Part shown: positions 28,845 to 29,835 of the stretch, in pieces
How positions within the stretch are numbered: the first letter of the stretch is position 1
Layout: the number at the start of each line of letters is the position of its first letter
IMG/VR virus record: IMGVR_UViG_3300032241_002170
Coordinates: 1 to 29,835 of that record
Source of the DNA: a virus
Length of the DNA: 29,835 nucleotides
Reading direction: 5' to 3' (one strand)
Position numbers and translations under genes: made by a program
The notes under the pieces: generated by a model
The model's input: only the letters and a program-made list of their open reading frames with translations
Told to the model about the DNA's origin: nothing
Databases searched by the model: none

Positions 28845-29300
28845 ATGAAATCGTTTAAAAACTTTTTAAAAAATTCTTGTAATTTAAAAGAAAGCAAAGA
28901 ATCTTCAGATAAAAAGATTCATAATGATGCTTTTGTATATCTTGATCCCAAACCTCCAGAAAATAAGTTTGCACAATGTTCAACTTGTTCCTTATTTTTA
29001 CCAGGAAAACAAAGGTGTGCAATTTTCAGTGAAGATTTTAAAGTTGTAGCAAATGCTGCATGTAGTTTGTATGTTCATGGAAAACCGCATGATGATCAAA
29101 AAATTATCAATTCAGTTTCTCCAGAAGAAGCAGGATATGTAGTTGGTCAAGTTCGTTGTGAAAATTGTGGTTGGTATGAAACCGATCATAAAGAATGTGG
29201 ATTATATGAAATGTTAAATAAAAAACTTCCTGATGTTTTTGATTTGGATGAATATGTAGATCCCAAAGGTTGCTGTAATGCTTGGGGTAAAAAAGAATAA
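28845..29300 (+). CDS. Cys-rich protein with two HiPIP-like Cys4 modules
   Basis: 151 residues. Starts MKSFKNFLKNSCNL, a capsid-targeting-like opening. Module 1: CSTCSLFLPGKQRCAIF with KVVANAACSLYV (C-x2-C...C...C-S-x-Y). Module 2: CENCGWYETDHKECGLYEML and, after an insert, VDPKGCCNAWGKK. The order CxxC, C-x-(L/I)-(F/Y), then (G)C-x-x-(W/Y) is that of high-potential iron-sulfur proteins, suggesting two [4Fe-4S] or zinc sites. No export signal. Fe-S binding is inference, but the two modules support each other. It ends base to base with a minus-strand gene. Confidence 0.7.
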   Translation: MKSFKNFLKNSCNLKESKESSDKKIHNDAFVYLDPKPPENKFAQCSTCSLFLPGKQRCAIFSEDFKVVANAACSLYVHGKPHDDQKIINSVSPEEAGYVVGQVRCENCGWYETDHKECGLYEMLNKKLPDVFDLDEYVDPKGCCNAWGKKE

Positions 29301-29753
29301 TTAAATAATAACTCTTTTTACACCAATATCATCTCCAGTTCTTGTAGTCACTAAAGGAATGATTTCAATTCCACGAGAAGAGAGTTCTTTTTGCCTTTCT
29401 TTAAATACTCTAATTACACTTTTACTGTATTCTCCGGCAAGAATAACTACTTTCTTTACGGTAGGAAGAACCTTTGGATCATAGAGATAATTTCCAAGTG
29501 CTTTACCAAGATGAAGTTCATCAAGTTCTTCGCCTTTATGAATACCAGCCTGACACTCATAAATTGAGATGATGTGTCCATTCTCATCAAACTCAACTCC
29601 ATCAATTTCTCCAGCATCAGTATAAAACTCTGCCTGTAGATTTTCTAATACCATTCCAGAAGCTTCACAAACTAGAGAGCAAAACATTGGCGACATTGTT
29701 GCTCCACGTTCCTTAAGACCATCAAATTGAGTTCCCTCAAATAAGACGCCCAT
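29301..29753 (-). CDS. Minus-strand protein with weak nuclease-like motif
   Basis: 150 residues, the only reverse gene here. N-terminus MGVLFEGTQFDGLKERGATM, then GEIDGVEFDENGHIISIYEC: Asp51/Asp56 followed by Glu66-x-Gln68, faintly like PD-(D/E)XK with Gln for Lys. The C-terminal half has a Rossmann-like VKKVVILAGEYSKSVIRVF and ends GDDIGVKRVII. Its stop is base-to-base with the convergent Cys-rich gene, with no terminator between. No clear promoter is seen upstream (29754-29835). The family is not recognised. Confidence 0.7.
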   Translation of the reverse strand: MGVLFEGTQFDGLKERGATMSPMFCSLVCEASGMVLENLQAEFYTDAGEIDGVEFDENGHIISIYECQAGIHKGEELDELHLGKALGNYLYDPKVLPTVKKVVILAGEYSKSVIRVFKERQKELSSRGIEIIPLVTTRTGDDIGVKRVII

Positions 29754-29786
29754 TTTAGTTGGTGATAGTTGAATATATTATTTAGT

Positions 29787-29794
29787 AATAAATA
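29787..29794 (+). promoter_or_regulatory. Late promoter AATAAATA for a gene beyond the edge
   Basis: AATAAATA on the plus strand lies 23 bases before ATG 29818, the same spacing as other late genes. It diverges from the minus-strand gene. Confidence 0.5.
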
Positions 29795-29817
29795 GTAGTA
29801 TCCCACTCTATAGGGCA

Positions 29818-29835
29818 ATGAAACATAAATGTTTC
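29818..29835 (+). CDS. Possible start of a gene cut by the window edge
   Basis: ATG 29818 opens MKHKCF up to the last base. Support is only the late promoter 23 bases upstream. The bases form a 7-bp inverted repeat, GAAACAT (29820-29826) with ATGTTTC (29829-29835), which may be a structure or chance. Confidence 0.35.

Overview
The window looks like part of a T4-like myovirus of the cyanophage group (or a close marine relative such as a pelagimyophage). The evidence is a strongly AT-rich, almost gapless, nearly one-stranded gene array with T4 replication genes in the cyanomyovirus order: gp45, gp44, gp62, regA, hsp20, gp43, uvsX, gp41, mazG, gp61, nrdA, nrdB. Many stop/start codons overlap (TAATG, ATGA). 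There are repeated T4-type late promoter motifs (NATAAATA) and at least three exact sigma-70 consensus promoters (TTGACA, 17 bp, TATAAT). No photosynthesis gene falls inside the window, so the host cannot be read from it.

Layout. 1-5760: sliding clamp, an HEXXH protein, an HNH homing endonuclease, gp44, two small proteins (one with a possible PD-(D/E)XK site), a Dam methylase, gp62 and regA, closed by a terminator. 5760-6770: hsp20 and three very short proteins with MK(S/T)-type N-termini. 6800-14900: a terminator/early-promoter composite, two small paralogous proteins, DNA polymerase gp43 cut into two genes by an inserted HNH endonuclease, uvsX, two different 2-oxoglutarate/Fe(II) oxygenases, helicase gp41, MazG and a small protein. 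14901-14973: tRNA-Ala(UGC). 15000-19850: late-type genes, probably virion-associated, each transcription unit opened by a late promoter. 19890-25650: a coiled-coil/membrane protein, primase gp61, class Ia ribonucleotide reductase nrdA-nrdB and a GIY-YIG homing endonuclease. 25800-29835: an Ala/Pro-rich virion-like protein, a SegE-like endonuclease, endolysin, a cysteine-rich protein with two HiPIP-like modules, and the only minus-strand gene.

How the genes work together. gp45 (clamp), gp44/62 (loader), gp43A+gp43B (polymerase), gp41 (helicase), gp61 (primase) and UvsX (recombinase) form most of a T4-type replisome. NrdA/NrdB and MazG adjust the nucleotide pool, and RegA represses translation of early mRNAs. 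The late units carry structural and lysis functions.

Most notable points. (1) The polymerase palm active site is split over two polypeptides by an HNH gene that also supplies the second half's ribosome site. (2) Three homing-endonuclease genes share one regulatory layout: a late promoter in the loop of a hairpin whose 3' arm covers or abuts the start codon; it is a perfect 15-bp stem for the GIY-YIG gene. (3) Terminator and promoter are repeatedly fused into one compact element. (4) Several small proteins begin with sequences resembling the T4 capsid-targeting peptide. (5) One of these carries two HiPIP-like Cys4 modules.
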